Assembly (NCBI RefSeq): GCF_030264275.1
Contig: NZ_CP127165.1
Location: 1,786,001 to 1,850,000, forward strand
Source of the DNA: Marivivens sp. LCG002
GTDB taxonomy: Bacteria; Pseudomonadota; Alphaproteobacteria; Rhodobacterales; Rhodobacteraceae
Length of the DNA stretch: 64,000 bases
Direction of reading: 5' to 3'
Each line of letters starts with the position of its first letter. Position 1 is the first letter of the stretch. The notes beneath the pieces are model-generated. The model saw nothing but the letters and a program-made list of their open reading frames with translations, did no database searches and was not told the origin of the DNA. Both the position numbers and the translations under genes were made by a program. This document shows, piece by piece, positions 7,771 through 15,838 of the stretch.

Positions 7771-8796
7771 ATGTCAAAATCCCACCCCCACTTTCCTAAA
7801 CCTACCCGCAGCGATGAGACCCTCAGGAAATATCTTCGTATGACCGAACAATTCGTCAGGCGCGTTCAAAAGATGCTTAACCTCCCTACTGAGCAAAGGC
7901 CGACGGAGCGACAAATGTGTGACTTTTTCATAGACCTCAAAACGAAGGTCTGCGCCTCCACTTGGCGACGTTACGAGGCGGCAATTCGGGCGACGATCGA
8001 CTACAATGGAGAATGGCAAGATGAAATCCTGCATGAGCTCTTGTCGGACAGGGCGAAGGCAAAGGTCAGAGCAGGCGAAGCGCTTCCAGCCTCCCTAAAG
8101 CGGACCTCGAAGAAAAAGCAAAAGGCGATTTCTTATCAGCACCTCAATAGCTTGATCCTCTACTTGCGAAGACCCTCGAACATCGCCAATCGCGCCATAC
8201 TCGCGGATTTCCTCGTCGCGCTTGCAGCTCTCGGCCTGCGTCCCTGCGAGTGGTTTGGGGCGCGCTACCTCCATAACTTCGGCCACCCCATCTTGAACGT
8301 TCTCAATGCCAAGACCTCGAATGGACGCGGAAATGGAGAGGAGAGAGAGTTTGATCTCACAAACCTATCCACCGAGACCCTTGGCGCGATCAAGCGCACA
8401 TTCGAGTGGGTTGACACCTTCGAGACAAAAGATAGCTTCGAGAGCTCCCTTTCTACACTGGCAAAGCTACTCACGCGAAGCTGCGAGAAAGTTTTCCCTG
8501 ACGGAAGCGTCAGGCCATGCTTTTACACGTTTCGTCATCAAGCCATAGCAAACGCCAAAGCGACGTTCAGGGAAAGCGCGGGTGAGACGGAGGCGGCACA
8601 ATGCGTTGCGGCATTGGCCGGACACGCAACAACGCAAACTGCGAAAACGCACTATGCTTCCTCAAAGTCGGCCTGGGGGCCAGAGGAACGCTCTGACCAC
8701 TGCCTTCCGAACCCTGCGCAGGTGATGCATGTCGAGGTGAAACTGAACGCTCCTGCCCCATCCCATTTGATATCGAGGCGCAGGTCAAAGACTTGA
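7771..8796 (+). CDS. Tyrosine recombinase (phage-integrase family)
   Basis: 341 residues from ATG 7771, with GGAG six bases before; a longer frame from 7729 has no ribosome site. Residues about 12-90 form a SAM-like core-binding domain (TLRKYLRMTEQFVRRVQ). The catalytic domain has the first Arg in ALGLRPCEW, the box-II region YTFRHQAIANAK, the histidine in AALAGHATTQTAKTHY and the nucleophile Tyr in that last segment. Box II reads TFRHQ rather than HxLRH, so it is a divergent member. It probably cuts and joins DNA ends for the island around it; no obvious tRNA target is present. Confidence 0.8.
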   Translation: MSKSHPHFPKPTRSDETLRKYLRMTEQFVRRVQKMLNLPTEQRPTERQMCDFFIDLKTKVCASTWRRYEAAIRATIDYNGEWQDEILHELLSDRAKAKVRAGEALPASLKRTSKKKQKAISYQHLNSLILYLRRPSNIANRAILADFLVALAALGLRPCEWFGARYLHNFGHPILNVLNAKTSNGRGNGEEREFDLTNLSTETLGAIKRTFEWVDTFETKDSFESSLSTLAKLLTRSCEKVFPDGSVRPCFYTFRHQAIANAKATFRESAGETEAAQCVAALAGHATTQTAKTHYASSKSAWGPEERSDHCLPNPAQVMHVEVKLNAPAPSHLISRRRSKT

Positions 8797-8798
8797 AG

Positions 8799-8815
8799 CA
8801 TCGCACGTTGCGATG
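8799..8815. repeat. Palindrome just after the recombinase stop
   Basis: CATCGCA-CGT-TGCGATG is a perfect 7-bp inverted repeat with a 3-bp centre, two bases past the recombinase stop. The centre and arm lengths suit a small crossover or operator site, but it could also be an end hairpin; no T-run follows. Confidence 0.45.
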
Positions 8816-8979
8816 TTCGCAGGGACCTTTGGCGTGTCTTGGTATAAGTCGCGCCATTCGGGATGCGTCACAATTATCGACTAGAATTAGATCGTTGATC
8901 AAAGGCTGCTCGACGCAGACGCATTTCCAGGATTGCAATCACACGCTCTGCGATTGGCTTCATTTCGAGCGCAAAATTG

Positions 8980-10737
8980 CTAACTGTCGTCATCGAACGG
9001 CTCGAATACATCATCAAAATCAGCGCTTCGGCCCCTCTTCTTGTGGAGTTGGGTTTTAGCGCCGCTCTCCGCTGTTACCGCTTGTGGCGCGGGAACCATC
9101 GAACCATCATCGTGATCCTTTCTCCCCCTCTGTGCGCCAATATCTATAGCCCCTGAATTGCCCTCGCGATCATTCACGCCTCGGATACCCTCGAAGACGC
9201 CATCGGCCCCCTTTGGCTCGAGCGGACCAGCCAAGATATTTTCCATCATTTGGAGTGCCGACGTATTTGACTGCTCAGCGAGGTCGTCAGAGACTTGGTT
9301 CAACATAAGGTTGAGCCTCTGAGCTTCATCCCTTGATAGGCCGATAGCCGCTTCGAACCTATCGATAAGGACCTTCGGGACACACTCGGCAAGGCGCCGC
9401 TGGTCATCGGCATCCGTGCTATTCGGCAAATAATTCCGGATGTGGGCAACGGGCTCGAAAAAGAACACACCCGGCAACCGGTCGATCTTGTGCCCGCTTT
9501 TCAGGTTAAACTTGGGCTTTGCCGAGGCAGTTTCCGAACCATCCGAGCTGTCGCTCTCTTCCGCAGCCGCCTCGCTCTCCTCGTCCTCTTCTTCCTTCTC
9601 TTCCTCCCCCTCGATCACCTCGTCATCGACGTCATTTGACCGAGACTTCTTTCTAATCAGGCATATGTTCAGGTCGTCACCAAGCCAAAGCAACAGAGGC
9701 TGGGACTCTTTTGCCGCATCGCTTGCGCGCCATGAGCGAAATCCGCCAGACGGACGCTGGAATTTTGTTTTATCTATAACTTCTGCAAATCTGACGATCC
9801 TCTCGGGATCACACCGAGAAAGCGCCCGCATATCGCTCGCTTGAAACATAGAGTGCTCAATCTCGGTCAATGTCGGATTTGAAAGATGCTCCAGTTCATA
9901 CCCCAGCTTCTCCGAGATCACTTCGCAAAGCGCATCAATTTCCGCAGGCTCATCGTTCTGCACGACAAGATGCGTCTTGACCAAGTAGGCTTCGCGACCT
10001 TCGACAGGAAACACTTCGAGGCCGACGAATATAATCTCTGCGGCACCTTCCGAGACAGTAAGCATGTAGCGACGAAGGCTTTCGATTGCCGATGTGATTT
10101 CGGCGAGCCCATCTCTCAGGGACATGAGGGGCAATTCGCGTCCGGTCACATCCAGCCACACATCGAAACCCGCAGATGGGGGCGCGCCAAATCGGCAATA
10201 TGCAGCGAGAGACGCCAGCATCTTTTGTTGTTCTTCTTCGCGATCGCTCGGAAAGACTGACTTTTGAACCCTAGACTTGCGGTTGAGCACGGCAACGCCG
10301 CTGATTATACCGACAAGAACCGAAGTATCCTCTTTTCCCGAGCGCGTGGTATCTATCCCCGCTGCATTCAGCGCATTGAGGACGCGATGATCGGCCTCGT
10401 TGTTCTCACGCAAGCGTTTGACAGTCGATGCAAAGTGGTTTGGGGCAAGAAGGCTTCCATTGAGAAGCTCCTCAATACGCGCCTTTTCAAGCGGTGCCTC
10501 GGCACTCTCTACCGCTGCTCTCAGCTCGCCCAAATTGGTTTGCCAAAGTTGGACAATATCGGGAGCATTGATTGAAGGCGCCCTGCCTTGCCTCGAAGGC
10601 ACCTCGGGCGTTTTGGTATCTTGGCTCCCGCGCACCACGCCTTCAGGCTTGGGCTCAAACCTTTCCCGCAGGCTCCTCCCTTTCACCCCGCCGCCAACTC
10701 TCAGCTTTGCGTCATTACCGTATCCAGCAATATTCAT
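8980..10737 (-). CDS. Large unknown island protein with acidic linker (585 aa)
   Basis: Starts ATG 10737 (MNIAGYGNDAK) with a G-rich weak ribosome site. Residues 1-60 are a basic, disordered arm. Residues about 65-370 look globular, with beta-strands (AEIIFVGLEVFPVEG, AYLVKTHLVVQND) and a conserved-looking GGFRSWRASDAAK segment. Residues about 372-405 are an extreme acidic run of Glu, Asp and Ser (GEEEKEEEDEESEAAAEES), followed by a second domain (FNLKSGHKIDRLPGVFFFEP) and an acidic tail. No motif identifies it; nucleic-acid handling is possible from the basic arm and acidic mimicry-like linker. It ends 180 bp from the recombinase gene, on the opposite strand, and closes the island. Confidence 0.55.
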   Translation of the reverse strand: MNIAGYGNDAKLRVGGGVKGRSLRERFEPKPEGVVRGSQDTKTPEVPSRQGRAPSINAPDIVQLWQTNLGELRAAVESAEAPLEKARIEELLNGSLLAPNHFASTVKRLRENNEADHRVLNALNAAGIDTTRSGKEDTSVLVGIISGVAVLNRKSRVQKSVFPSDREEEQQKMLASLAAYCRFGAPPSAGFDVWLDVTGRELPLMSLRDGLAEITSAIESLRRYMLTVSEGAAEIIFVGLEVFPVEGREAYLVKTHLVVQNDEPAEIDALCEVISEKLGYELEHLSNPTLTEIEHSMFQASDMRALSRCDPERIVRFAEVIDKTKFQRPSGGFRSWRASDAAKESQPLLLWLGDDLNICLIRKKSRSNDVDDEVIEGEEEKEEEDEESEAAAEESDSSDGSETASAKPKFNLKSGHKIDRLPGVFFFEPVAHIRNYLPNSTDADDQRRLAECVPKVLIDRFEAAIGLSRDEAQRLNLMLNQVSDDLAEQSNTSALQMMENILAGPLEPKGADGVFEGIRGVNDREGNSGAIDIGAQRGRKDHDDGSMVPAPQAVTAESGAKTQLHKKRGRSADFDDVFEPFDDDS

Positions 10738-11018
10738 CAGCGAACCCCGTTTTCAATCTGCTCAAGTCAGCACATGGGCCGGGGGAGTAAAAAATGTCTT
10801 TCGCCAAAAGGCGTTTTGTTAAAATATGAATATTATCAACAATATATAGGAAATAATCCACGCGCACTCTTAGCCGAAGCAAACCAATTTCACTGCTTCT
10901 GAGAAAGACAATCTGCGCGGCGGAGTGCACATGCGCCACGTTTGAGGCAGGAAAGAAGTCTGCACCTGAGGTCTGGTATCACAGTGCGCAGCGCTCAACA
11001 GTGACCGGGCCGCTCATC
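10738..11018. other. Intergenic stretch at the island's right edge
   Basis: AT-richer than its surroundings near 10815-10860. No gene is convincing; short frames of about 70-100 residues lack ribosome sites. No tRNA or direct repeat to the left side of the island was recognised. Confidence 0.4.
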
Positions 11019-11052
11019 AAAAAGAAAAAGGCGCGCCTGGTCAGGGCGCGCC
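11019..11052 (-). terminator. Rho-independent terminator after msrB
   Basis: GGCGCGCC (11030-11037) and GGCGCGCC (11045-11052) pair across a 7-base loop; on the minus strand this is followed by TTTTTCTTT. It lies about 80 bp beyond the msrB stop. Confidence 0.85.
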
Positions 11053-11133
11053 AAGTTGAGCGGCTCATCATCGACGGATTGGGGGACACGCGAGCCGCTT
11101 TTGGGGTTCAAAAAAACGAGGTAAGGACCGACC

Positions 11134-11601
11134 TCACACTTGCGGCACAAAAGCGAGGCTGAGCCCGTTTAGGCAATGCCGCTTACCTGTCGGCTCGGGA
11201 CCATCATCGAAGATATGCCCCAGATGGCCGCCGCAGCGTCGGCAATGGACCTCGGTTCTAACCTGGAAGATGAACCTGCGATCCTCTCTGGTGCCCACCG
11301 CATTGGGCAGGCTTTCGTAAAAGCTCGGCCAGCCTGTGCCGCTGTCGTATTTCGCCTCTGAGCTATAAAGAGGAAGCTCGCACCCTCGGCATTGATAAAG
11401 ACCAACGCGCTTTTCGTCGTTGAGCGGGCTGGTGAAGGGACGCTCAGTCTCCTCTTCGCGAAGGACGAGGTATTCGTTCGCGCTTAGCCTCGACCGCCAC
11501 TCAGCTTCGGTCAGGCATATTTCGAATTCACAGGTTTCAGCAGCGACGGGAGATGCAGCAATCGCCGCGACCGTGCCCAAAATGAATGTTCTTCGTCTCA
11601 T
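11134..11601 (-). CDS. msrB: Exported methionine-R-sulfoxide reductase MsrB
   Basis: 155 residues from ATG 11601, preceded by AGGAGG; residues 1-21 (MRRRTFILGTVAAIAASPVA) form a signal peptide, so it acts in the periplasm. Zinc ligands are C71-x2-C74 and C120-x2-C123 (CRGC and CRRCGGHLGH), W91-PSF shapes the substrate pocket, and C143 in RHCLN is the catalytic cysteine. MsrB reduces protein methionine-R-sulfoxide; periplasmic forms depend on an electron donor not seen here. It is 64 bp downstream of a fasciclin gene on the same strand, and a terminator follows, so the two likely form one unit. Confidence 0.93.
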   Translation of the reverse strand: MRRRTFILGTVAAIAASPVAAETCEFEICLTEAEWRSRLSANEYLVLREEETERPFTSPLNDEKRVGLYQCRGCELPLYSSEAKYDSGTGWPSFYESLPNAVGTREDRRFIFQVRTEVHCRRCGGHLGHIFDDGPEPTGKRHCLNGLSLAFVPQV

Positions 11602-11665
11602 ATTCTGCCTCCTTATCAATTCGGATGGGCTCTCAGAGAGGGAGCCCATCCTAGTAGCGCTCTAC

Positions 11666-12217
11666 TTACTTGGGGAGCAGCACTTTATCGACAACGTGGA
11701 TAACGCCGTTGGACTGGTTCACATCAGCGATCGTGACAAGGCTCGCATTGCCGTTTTCGTCATAGATGTAGACCTTGTTACCCTTCACCTGAGCAGAGAG
11801 CGCATCGCCCGAAACCGCGTTGAAGTGATAGAAGCCATCCGACGAAGCGCGTGCTTGGCGTGCGATATCGGCAGCCGACCACTTGCCCGCTACAACATGC
11901 GCGGTCAGGATCTTGACGAGCATATCCTTGTTCTCGGGCTTGAGAAGCGTCTCGACCGTGCCAGCAGGCAGCGCATCAAATGCCGCATTCACAGGGGCAA
12001 AGACGGTAAACGGACCTTCGCTTTGAAGCGTCTCGACAAGGCCGGCAGCCTGCACAGCGGCAACAAGCGTGGTGTGATCGGCCGAATTTACAGCGTTCTC
12101 GACGATGTTCTTATTCTCGAACATCGGCGCGCCGCCGACCATCGGGTTTTCGGCAAAGGCTGCGGTGGCAATGGTGAGAGCAGCAACGGCGGTGGCGAGT
12201 TTGGAAGCAAGTTTCAT
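11666..12217 (-). CDS. Exported fasciclin-domain protein
   Basis: 183 residues from ATG 12217 with AAAGGAG ahead. Residues 1-22 are a clear Sec signal peptide (ALTIATAAFA-EN). Residues about 40-180 form one FAS1 domain: NADHTTLVAAVQAAGL-like H1 region, FTVFAPVNAAFDAL, LLKPENKDMLVKILTAHVV and the closing NGVIHVVDKVLLP. FAS1 proteins are cell-surface or periplasmic adhesion and scaffold proteins; small single-domain forms are common in roseobacters. It is the first gene of a probable pair with msrB, which suggests that its methionines are substrates or that both answer oxidative stress. Confidence 0.9.
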   Translation of the reverse strand: MKLASKLATAVAALTIATAAFAENPMVGGAPMFENKNIVENAVNSADHTTLVAAVQAAGLVETLQSEGPFTVFAPVNAAFDALPAGTVETLLKPENKDMLVKILTAHVVAGKWSAADIARQARASSDGFYHFNAVSGDALSAQVKGNKVYIYDENGNASLVTIADVNQSNGVIHVVDKVLLPK

Positions 12218-12469
12218 GGTTTTCTCCTTTTGGGTGTGATCCGCAATCTCTTGCGGTTGGAGGAACCACGGAATGACGCGCCGAAGAGTTTCAAAAAAAA
12301 TCAAAAATTCTTCGCAGGCGAATGAAAGAAGTGCAGAAAGGCCAGCTATGCCCCCAAATTTCAGGCGCCTTGGGCCGCCCCTCTTAACGGAGTGAATTGT
12401 TTTTATTAGACTTTATTGGCTCATGCAGTCTGATGCCGAGGAGCCATTCCAGCCAAGAGCTTTCATCGG

Positions 12470-13171
12470 TCAGACGACCGCCGTGATCGCGTGATGCGGT
12501 GTCCCGTCCCAAACAAGGGTCCAAGACGCGCCCGGGCGGACGTTCTGGATGGCATGAGGCTCAAAGCATACGAGGCAATTCCCGCCCGGTGCAGGTGCCC
12601 TAACCGAAGGGTAGATCAAACCGCGCGATCCAGCCCGACGCAAATGCCGAGCGAGGCTTTGACCCTCAGGATATCCAACAGCCGGATCAGCATGCAAAGC
12701 GGGATGGTTCGGCTCGTCGGTCAAGTCGTCGAAGACGCCGATGAAATCAGCCAAGAGTTCCACATAGCGAGCACTGTCATGGAAGCTGCCGGTAAAGCCA
12801 AGTTCACGCGTGCGATGCCAGGCCACTTCACTGACTGAAACCATCACATCCCATGCGCAATACCAAGCGCCGCGCTCCTCGGTGTTGAAGCGGTTTCCGC
12901 CGGCACGGGTATATGTAAAGGCGGCGTTGATGTGACTTTCGCCATAAATGCGAAGATCACGGCTGCGGCGCTGCCAAGCGAGCTCGCGCGGGTCGAGGTG
13001 TGGGTTGCGCCCGCGTTCTGCCAGAAGGCGGCTGCTGGTGAGGCCCTCTATCTCCGCCAGAATCTCCATTTCATCGTCGGTATCGACGAGACCACGCAGC
13101 GAAGGTGGTTTGTGGTAGGTGGCAGGCAGAAGGCGAACAAGACCACGATCGGAAATCTCGGTCTGCTTCAT
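12470..13171 (-). CDS. RES-domain toxin
   Basis: 233 residues. The RES signature is visible at G91-G92-N93-R94-F95-N96 followed by GAWYCAWDVMVSVSEV. RES toxins degrade NAD+ (NAD+ phosphorylase or glycohydrolase activity) and arrest growth. The start ATG overlaps the antitoxin stop as ATGA, so the pair is translationally coupled with the antitoxin first. The protein is close to the usual length for the family (150-230 residues), slightly long at the N-terminus. Confidence 0.88.
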   Translation of the reverse strand: MKQTEISDRGLVRLLPATYHKPPSLRGLVDTDDEMEILAEIEGLTSSRLLAERGRNPHLDPRELAWQRRSRDLRIYGESHINAAFTYTRAGGNRFNTEERGAWYCAWDVMVSVSEVAWHRTRELGFTGSFHDSARYVELLADFIGVFDDLTDEPNHPALHADPAVGYPEGQSLARHLRRAGSRGLIYPSVRAPAPGGNCLVCFEPHAIQNVRPGASWTLVWDGTPHHAITAVV

Positions 13172-13557
13172 GCCCCACCACGCAGGGCGCCCAGATAGGT
13201 CCGCACCGCCAAAATCTGCGGCAAACCCCCATCGATGGCCGTATCAACAGGACGATTGCCCCCGAAGAGCGGGCCGGTATTCGGCCGCGTAAACCAGCTT
13301 CGAGCAAGCGGTTCAGAGAAATAGAGCTCGAGCGACTTGTAAATGCCAATTACCGCACTCAGCCGCAATAGCTGGTCCTTGGTCAGTTCCCCCGCAAAGT
13401 CAGGCTTCTTGGCGCGCTTCCATGTGCTCTCTGACATATCGGCAAGGCCAGCAGCTTCCTTGAGGGTCAGCCCCCAAGCATCGACAACACGGGCATAGGC
13501 TTTGAGCGCAACGGCGTTGATCTGCGCGGGTTCCCGGATTTTCTCTGCAACATGCAT
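13168..13557 (-). CDS. Xre/MbcA-ParS-type antitoxin
   Basis: 129 residues from ATG 13557, which has GGAGGA eight bases ahead; the frame is open further up but without a ribosome site. Residues 25-75 hold an Xre-like helix-turn-helix (LTLKEAAGLADMSESTWKRAKK). Residues 80-129 match the C-terminal toxin-binding domain of this antitoxin family (SLELYFSEPLARSWFTRPN, VDTAIDGGLPQILAVRTYL). It binds the RES toxin and represses its own promoter. The inverted repeat at 13569-13610 overlaps the start region and is the likely operator. Confidence 0.88.
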   Translation of the reverse strand: MHVAEKIREPAQINAVALKAYARVVDAWGLTLKEAAGLADMSESTWKRAKKPDFAGELTKDQLLRLSAVIGIYKSLELYFSEPLARSWFTRPNTGPLFGGNRPVDTAIDGGLPQILAVRTYLGALRGGA

Positions 13558-13568
13558 CGCGTCCTCCA

Positions 13569-13610
13569 TTGACCTTAATATAGTCCATATGAACTTATCG
13601 TAAAGGTCAA
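13569..13610. promoter_or_regulatory. Inverted repeat in the Xre-RES promoter
   Basis: TTGACCTT (13569-13576) and AAGGTCAA (13603-13610) are perfect arms separated by 26 bp, with CATATG near the centre. It lies directly upstream of the antitoxin start and fits a widely spaced dimer-of-dimers operator for the antitoxin. Confidence 0.65.
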
Positions 13611-13654
13611 ATGAGCGCATACGAGATCTCCACCCAACCACTGCAAGTTTTGGT

Positions 13655-14731
13655 TTATGCGGCTGGATATGCCCCCAAAGCTTTCGCAATTTCCTCTGCG
13701 AACGCCGTGGTTCCCAAATTTCCACCCAAATCGCCAGTCCGCGTGGCAGGATCGGCAATGACGGTATCGAGTGCGCTGTGGATCGCGCGTCCAGCCTTCA
13801 CAAGATCAGGTCGGTCATGATGCGCACCAAGCCATTCAAGCAGCATGGCAGAGGACCCGATAAGAGAGGCAGGATTGGCGATACCTTTTCCTGCGATATC
13901 AGGGGCAGAGCCATGTTGTGCCTGCGCCATTGCAACGCCCTCGCCTGCGTTCAAGGAGGCCGCAAGTCCAAGACCGCCCGAAAGCTCGGACGCAAGGTCA
14001 GAGAGGATATCGCCGAACATATTGGTGGTGCAAACAACGTCAAAGGCTTCGGGTCGACGCACGAAGTGCGCGCAGGCGGCATCGATCAGAACCTCGTCAT
14101 ATTCCACCTCGGGGAAGCGTGCAGCGACCTCGCGGCAGCAGGAGAGGAAGAGCCCGTCCGTCACCTTGAGCACATTCTGCTTGTGCACCGCCGTGACCTT
14201 CTTACGACGCTGCATCGCGCCTTTGAACGCGGCTTCGGCAATTCGGATGGAAGCGTCGCGAGTGATACGTCGCATTGCGATCGCGACATCCGCGGTCACC
14301 TGCACCTCGCCGCTCCCGCTGTGCATGCAGCGGTCGGCATAAAAGCCTTCTGTATTTTCTCGATAGATCACCATATCGAATTCGGCCCCCGTCGGAGAGC
14401 CAAGACCTTTGCGCGTCAACGCGGGGCGAATGTTGGCGTAAAGATCGAGCCGCTTGCGAAGTTCACCCGATGGATTAAGTCCGCCCTGATCTTTTGGTGG
14501 ATAGTCAAGATGGGACACAGGCCCGAGGATCAGAGCATCGGCCTGCCTGATTTGTGCATACGACACATCAGGTAGGGTCGAGCCATATTTTCGCAGTGCC
14601 TCGAACCTGATTTCGATCTCGTGATAGGTAAAGCCGAGGCCGAAACGGCGATCTGCCGCCTCGAGCACTTTTCGGGTCGCAGCAGAGATCTCGGGTCCGA
14701 TCCCGTCTCCGGGCATAAAGGCAACTTTCAT
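13655..14731 (-). CDS. Isocitrate/isopropylmalate dehydrogenase-family enzyme
   Basis: 358 residues, full length for the family. Motifs: nucleotide-region GDGIGPE at 8-14, substrate loop YRENTEGFYADR at 123-134, catalytic Lys in HKQNVLKVTDG, Mg2+ aspartates in NMFGDILSDLASE and coenzyme loop HGSAPDIAGKGIANP, whose Asp favours NAD+. The family oxidatively decarboxylates beta-hydroxyacids with a malate core. It is the third gene of gntR-tcuA-tcuB on the same strand, 42 bp after tcuB, so the substrate is probably a product of tricarboxylate catabolism (isocitrate-like) rather than isopropylmalate of leucine synthesis. Confidence 0.82.
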   Translation of the reverse strand: MKVAFMPGDGIGPEISAATRKVLEAADRRFGLGFTYHEIEIRFEALRKYGSTLPDVSYAQIRQADALILGPVSHLDYPPKDQGGLNPSGELRKRLDLYANIRPALTRKGLGSPTGAEFDMVIYRENTEGFYADRCMHSGSGEVQVTADVAIAMRRITRDASIRIAEAAFKGAMQRRKKVTAVHKQNVLKVTDGLFLSCCREVAARFPEVEYDEVLIDAACAHFVRRPEAFDVVCTTNMFGDILSDLASELSGGLGLAASLNAGEGVAMAQAQHGSAPDIAGKGIANPASLIGSSAMLLEWLGAHHDRPDLVKAGRAIHSALDTVIADPATRTGDLGGNLGTTAFAEEIAKALGAYPAA

Positions 14732-14773
14732 GATGCTCTCGTTTGTTAAGCGGGGACTAGCCCCGCTATTTGA

Positions 14774-15838
14774 TTAAGCGCGGCGCTTCTGCTCTTCGAC
14801 GATAAGGGTCACAAAGCGGAAAAAGCCGTGGATCATTTTGGTGAAGGGAAGGAGTAGGAAGAAAACCAGCACAAACCCGAGGTGCACGGCAAGAAGCACA
14901 GGCACCAACGCCGTCCCAGTTGCCGCATAGAGCGCAAGACCGGTGGCCCCAGTGCCCCCCAAGAGCGCAATGAACGCCATTTCACCACCCCAAACACGTG
15001 CGGCCCCAAGCGACGGGTCTGCTTTGGTCTTGAGCCAAGCAAGGCCAACGCAACCGATGGTCAACAGTATACCGCCAGGAACGCCAAGGAGTTTGGGCAG
15101 GCTAAACAGACCATAAGGCGCTGGCATATCGAAGACGTAATGCATGACGGTGCCGGCGCTCGTCGCTGCGAAGCACAAAAGGAAACCATACATAACCGCC
15201 TGATGGAGCCAACGACGCGTGTTGGAGTAGCGGTCTTCATGTTCGAAGTTACAGCCCTGCCCTTGTCCGCCATCGAGGTTCTTGAGCCGAGCAGCGGCAA
15301 GACCGGCGCCCTTGATGTGGTTCCAACGAATGCGCGTGCCGCCGATTTCCTGCCAATAGCTTCGAAGTCCGATGATCACCGAAAGGAGTGGCAAAAGGAA
15401 AGCAGGAAGGAAGAGCGACACCATCGCACCATGTGCGAGATAGGCATAAAAACCTTCCCCGCTTGCAGGCCGGAAGGTCTGCAACATGCCAAAGAGGACG
15501 ACAAATCCGACGATTAGCATCGAAGCAATGGCGACACCGCTTTCATGAAAACGGCGCGCCAAAGGCTGTGGCCATGCGTGACGTTCCCAGCTGTCCTGAC
15601 GCACTTCGGCAAGAGCTGCTGGGAAGTTCAGGTCGAACTCGTGCGGCGCAGTATACTGGCATGAATAGTAGCAACCACGGCAATTGTGACAGAGGTTCGC
15701 AAGATGCGTGATATCACCGTCAGTGAACATCTTGTTGCGTGTGAGCGCCGGGAATACCGAGCAAAAACCTTCACAGTAACGGCAAGCATTGCAGATCTCG
15801 GTCTGACGGCGGGCTTCGTTGATAAGATCAATTGACAT
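14774..15838 (-). CDS. tcuB: Tricarballylate-utilisation Fe-S membrane protein TcuB
   Basis: 354 residues from ATG 15838, which overlaps the tcuA end by 11 bp and has GGGAGG ahead; the earlier frame start at 15883 has no such site. Two C-x2-C-x2-C-x3-C clusters at C16-C26 and C50-C60 bind 4Fe-4S centres. Several membrane helices follow, including VAIASMLIVGFVVLFGML and AHGAMVSLFLPAFLLPLL. TcuB reoxidises the FAD of TcuA and passes electrons to the membrane quinone pool. Context matches the known tcuAB order. Confidence 0.9.
   Translation of the reverse strand: MSIDLINEARRQTEICNACRYCEGFCSVFPALTRNKMFTDGDITHLANLCHNCRGCYYSCQYTAPHEFDLNFPAALAEVRQDSWERHAWPQPLARRFHESGVAIASMLIVGFVVLFGMLQTFRPASGEGFYAYLAHGAMVSLFLPAFLLPLLSVIIGLRSYWQEIGGTRIRWNHIKGAGLAAARLKNLDGGQGQGCNFEHEDRYSNTRRWLHQAVMYGFLLCFAATSAGTVMHYVFDMPAPYGLFSLPKLLGVPGGILLTIGCVGLAWLKTKADPSLGAARVWGGEMAFIALLGGTGATGLALYAATGTALVPVLLAVHLGFVLVFFLLLPFTKMIHGFFRFVTLIVEEQKRRA

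Noticed and set aside
11420-12325. 301-residue plus-strand frame
   Set aside because: It is antisense to the fasciclin and msrB genes, which have signal peptides, family motifs and ribosome sites.
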